Shown piece after piece: positions 5,788 through 6,080 of a stretch of 6,080 bases of DNA (the first letter of the stretch is position 1; each line of letters starts with the position of its first letter). Under the pieces are notes generated by a model. It searched no databases and was not told the DNA's origin. It worked only from the letters and a program-made list of their open reading frames with translations. The position numbers and the translations under genes were made by a program. The DNA is from an uncultured Collinsella sp. (GTDB lineage: Bacteria; Actinomycetota; Coriobacteriia; Coriobacteriales; Coriobacteriaceae): positions 1 through 6,080 of the forward strand of contig CABUTL010000098.1 in NCBI GenBank assembly GCA_902494375.1, given 5' to 3'.

Positions 5788-6080
5788 TTACTGATTGGTA
5801 GGTTCGTTACCAAGGTCTTGCGAGGCGAGTTTCTGTTCTTCGTTAAACTCGTCCGCTTCGGCGAGTTCTTCGGCGGTAGCTTCCCTTGGAGCGGACTCGT
5901 CGGCATCGCAATGATCGAAAACGAGTTGATAGGGGGCGATGTCGCGGCGGGAAAGCATGAGCTTTACCTCACGGCGCAAAGAACGCATGACGCTGCCGCG
6001 ATCGGTCTCCTTGCAGGTGGCGACAACGCGAATGGTCATAGCGGTGCTGCTAAGGTCGACCACGCCCTTGTAGAAGGGGC
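5788..6080 (-). CDS. C-terminal part of a probable MscS-family mechanosensitive channel
   Basis: The frame is open from the right edge to a TAA at 5790-5788 and gives 96 residues; the start is outside the window. The visible piece begins PFYKGVVDLSSTAMTIRVVA and continues with a REVKL segment (on the RSLRREVKLML helix) and IAPYQLVF. This matches the order of the alpha-beta C-terminal domain of MscS channels, where a strand with small residues is followed by a helix carrying R(E/D)xK and a closing strand. MscS proteins open under membrane tension and release solutes on osmotic downshock. After the fold comes a strongly acidic tail rich in Glu and Asp, about 40 residues long. The membrane and pore regions are not visible, so the call rests on the C-terminal domain alone. 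A GTG at 6063 is in frame but falls inside the conserved domain and is not a start. Confidence 0.68.
   Translation of the reverse strand, partial: PFYKGVVDLSSTAMTIRVVATCKETDRGSVMRSLRREVKLMLSRRDIAPYQLVFDHCDADESAPREATAEELAEADEFNEEQKLASQDLGNEPTNQ

Overview
The window looks like a chromosomal segment from a moderately GC-rich Coriobacteriia actinobacterium, probably Collinsella or a close relative. This is inferred from codon use, the pair of small four-helix membrane proteins, the divergent LysR arrangements and intergenic palindromes; no marker gene settles the genus. It carries six complete genes and two genes cut by the window edges. I see no transposase, phage gene, CRISPR array, rRNA or tRNA.

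Left part (1-2486): the first 17 codons of a gene run leftward off the window. It diverges from a LysR-type regulator (210-1076) across a 158-bp spacer that holds a 6-bp dyad, a possible operator. Facing the regulator is a 460-residue MATE-family multidrug or cation antiporter (1104-2486, minus strand). The two stop codons are 27 bp apart, with no hairpin between them.

Middle part (2487-3608): a 178-bp spacer with a 21-bp near-perfect inverted repeat separates the MATE gene from a divergent RlmA-type 23S rRNA guanine-N1 methyltransferase (2665-3480). After the methyltransferase come a second, unrelated 12-bp palindrome and then a strong terminator hairpin, which probably also serves the converging gene on the other strand.

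Right part (3609-6080): two paralogous four-helix membrane proteins of about 132 residues (3609-4010 and 5329-5727, both minus strand) sit on either side of a second LysR-type regulator (4204-5142, plus strand). That regulator diverges from the first paralog over a 193-bp spacer with several dyads, one matching the T-N11-A LysR box. It converges on the second paralog across a 14-bp perfect terminator stem. The window ends inside the C-terminal part of a probable MscS-type mechanosensitive channel gene, upstream of the second paralog on the same strand.

Most of this is ordinary core or accessory content. The parts most worth following are the duplicated tetraspan proteins around a LysR regulator, and the two intergenic palindromes, which look like dispersed repeat units.
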